Source of the DNA: Clostridiales bacterium
GTDB taxonomy: Bacteria > Bacillota > Clostridia > Oscillospirales > CAG-272
NCBI GenBank assembly: GCA_019415985.1
Contig: DXYE01000144.1
Location: 1-6,082 of the forward strand
DNA length: 6,082 nucleotides
Direction: 5' to 3'
Below the pieces are notes generated by a model that did no database searches, was not told the origin of the DNA, and worked only from the letters and a program-made list of their open reading frames with translations. Positions 5,439 through 6,082 of this stretch are shown here, in pieces; the first letter of the stretch is position 1; each line of letters opens with the position of its first letter. A program made the position numbers and the translations under genes.

Positions 5439-5507
5439 ACGTGAAAAAAGCGCTTGCAACGTGCGGCAAACTATGCTATACTGTACGGTGCATGAGACTT
5501 TTCACGT
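5439..5507. repeat. Inverted repeat flanking the secG promoter
   Basis: ACGTGAAAA (5439-5447) and TTTTCACGT (5499-5507) are perfect 9-bp inverted copies. One lies just upstream of the -35 box and the other about 10 bases after the expected transcription start. They could be paired operator half-sites or form a long-range RNA stem in read-through transcripts from the hydrolase gene. Confidence 0.5.
5454..5482 (+). promoter_or_regulatory. Strong sigma-A-type promoter of secG
   Basis: TTGCAA (5454-5459) and TATACT (5477-5482) are separated by exactly 17 bases, each close to consensus. Transcription should begin near 5489, giving a leader of about 58 bases to the secG start. Confidence 0.85.
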
Positions 5508-5546
5508 CACGACGGCGTGGATAGAAATAGAAGGAGTGCTAATCTA

Positions 5547-5795
5547 ATGAACTGGTATGAGATCGTTCTCGGCGTCGTCCTCATCGCCGTGTCCGTGTTG
5601 ATCGTTGTTTTCACCCTCGCGCAGGAGCAGAAGGGCCAGGGCCTGTCCGGCGCAATCATGGGCGAAAGCTCCGCCACGATGGCAGCAGGCCGTGAGCGCG
5701 GCGTGGACGCCAAGCTGGCTAAGCTGACCAAGATCTGCGGCGTCGTTTTCTTTGTCGTCACGCTGGTCGTCTGCGTTTTGAGCGCGCGCCTGTGA
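5547..5795 (+). CDS. secG: Preprotein translocase subunit SecG
   Basis: This 82-aa protein is the small accessory subunit of the SecYEG channel in the cytoplasmic membrane and eases SecA-driven protein export. It shows the SecG plan: TM1 at about 5-24 (IVLGVVLIAVSVLIVVFTLA), the conserved cytosolic loop with EQKGQGLSGAIMGES, and TM2 at about 62-79 (ICGVVFFVVTLVVCVLS). Length is normal for Bacillota (about 75-85). The start at 5547 follows AAGGAG by 10 bases; the in-frame ATG at 5517 lacks a site and would add ten charged residues. It has its own promoter and a terminator after it, and is followed by rnr, a common order in this phylum. Confidence 0.93.
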   Translation: MNWYEIVLGVVLIAVSVLIVVFTLAQEQKGQGLSGAIMGESSATMAAGRERGVDAKLAKLTKICGVVFFVVTLVVCVLSARL

Positions 5796-5822
5796 TTTTG
5801 GCAGGGTAACAAAGATGAAAAG

Positions 5823-5873
5823 GGTCCGCCAAGCGCTTTGGCTTTGTAAGCAGCGCCCCGGCGGGCCGTTTTT
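5823..5873 (+). terminator. Terminator between secG and rnr
   Basis: GGTCCGCC (5823-5830) pairs with GGCGGGCC (5860-5867) through 8 positions including one G-U. An inner GCGC/GCGC stem (5833-5836 with 5853-5856) follows a small internal loop. A GTTTTT run follows. Some read-through to rnr is likely, since no strong rnr promoter is seen. Confidence 0.75.
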
Positions 5874-5894
5874 GTGGATGTATATAAGGGTAGG

Positions 5895-5914
5895 GCACCG
5901 TCGGATGGCGGTGC
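5895..5914 (+). promoter_or_regulatory. Hairpin in the rnr leader
   Basis: GCACCGTC and GGCGGTGC form an 8-bp stem (one G-U) with a GGAT tetraloop. It ends 11 bases before the AAGGAG ribosome binding site of rnr and has no T-run, so it is not a terminator. It may stabilise the mRNA or affect translation. Confidence 0.4.
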
Positions 5915-5936
5915 GACGTAAATTAAAGGAGCAACT

Positions 5937-6082
5937 ATGACACCGTTACAGAAATCTATTTTAAACGCGGTCAAGCGCCGTCCCATGACGCTGCGCGAAC
6001 TGCAGAACAACCTGCAGGTGGACAACTCCCGCCTGCGCACCACCGTTTCCGCTATGGTCGCCACCGGCGAACTGTCGATGCG
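5937..6082 (+). CDS. rnr: Ribonuclease R, N-terminal part (runs off the window)
   Basis: Only the first 48 codons are present. They form the N-terminal winged-helix region seen in RNase R (starting MTPLQKSILNAVKRRPMTLR; later RLRTTVSAMVATGELSM, the recognition helix and wing entry). RNase R is a 3'-5' exoribonuclease of the RNB family that degrades structured RNA and works with tmRNA/SmpB in quality control. The catalytic domain lies outside the window. The start at 5937 is set by AAGGAG 5 bases upstream. Position after secG supports the call, since secG-rnr-smpB is a frequent order in Bacillota. Other proteins with a short winged helix cannot be excluded from this fragment alone. Confidence 0.8.
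   Translation, partial: MTPLQKSILNAVKRRPMTLRELQNNLQVDNSRLRTTVSAMVATGELSM

Noticed and set aside
5507..6064. 185-codon minus-strand ORF
   Set aside because: Antisense to secG and rnr, both with clear family patterns and ribosome binding sites.
1..6082. CRISPR array or insertion sequence
   Set aside because: No regularly spaced repeats, transposase pattern or terminal inverted repeats were seen on either strand.

Overview
The window looks like chromosomal DNA of a gut Bacillota, probably an Oscillospiraceae/Ruminococcaceae relative (Faecalibacterium/Subdoligranulum/Gemmiger type). The evidence is a GC-rich right half carrying a bile salt hydrolase gene, secG and the start of rnr, joined to an AT-rich left half that appears to be the end of an integrated mobile element. 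The genus is inferred from protein resemblance and gene order only.

Left part (1 to about 4065, all real genes on the minus strand). Going leftward from the element's edge at about 4065, there is a 33-codon ORF resembling the end of a sigma factor (region 4). A 77-aa helix-turn-helix protein of the Tn916 Orf8 / HTH_16 type follows, then about 200 bases of uncertain content. Next comes a tightly packed AT-rich operon: an ECF-like sigma-70 factor, a membrane protein with a cytosolic N-terminus, an ABC ATPase and an ABC-2-type permease. Each start codon in the operon overlaps the preceding stop region (4, 16 and 8 bases). The likely logic is a sigma factor controlling its own export or resistance transporter, with the first membrane protein as candidate anti-sigma or sensor. 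A fragment of an unrecognised, more GC-rich gene runs off the left edge.

Junction (4066-4110). The plus strand carries exactly the 3' half of a tRNA-Arg(CCT) gene, from the anticodon loop to an encoded CCA, with no matching 5' half. A perfect 11-bp terminator hairpin follows. This is what the distal attachment site of an element integrated in the 3' part of a tRNA gene should look like. The element would extend to the left, with host DNA to the right; the intact tRNA gene and integrase are expected outside the window.

Host part (4111-6082, plus strand). Two terminator hairpins and two similar promoter-like units precede a structured leader and a complete 324-aa choloylglycine/bile salt hydrolase with Cys2 and the other catalytic residues in place. 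A strong promoter flanked by an inverted repeat then drives secG (82 aa), followed by a terminator, a leader hairpin and the N-terminal winged-helix region of RNase R (rnr, partial). secG-rnr is a common Bacillota pair.

Most notable points are the tRNA-Arg attachment scar beside a bile salt hydrolase gene, and the sigma factor's lack of any ATG/GTG/TTG start able to give an intact region 2: an ATC sits exactly where the start should be, after a near-consensus ribosome binding site.
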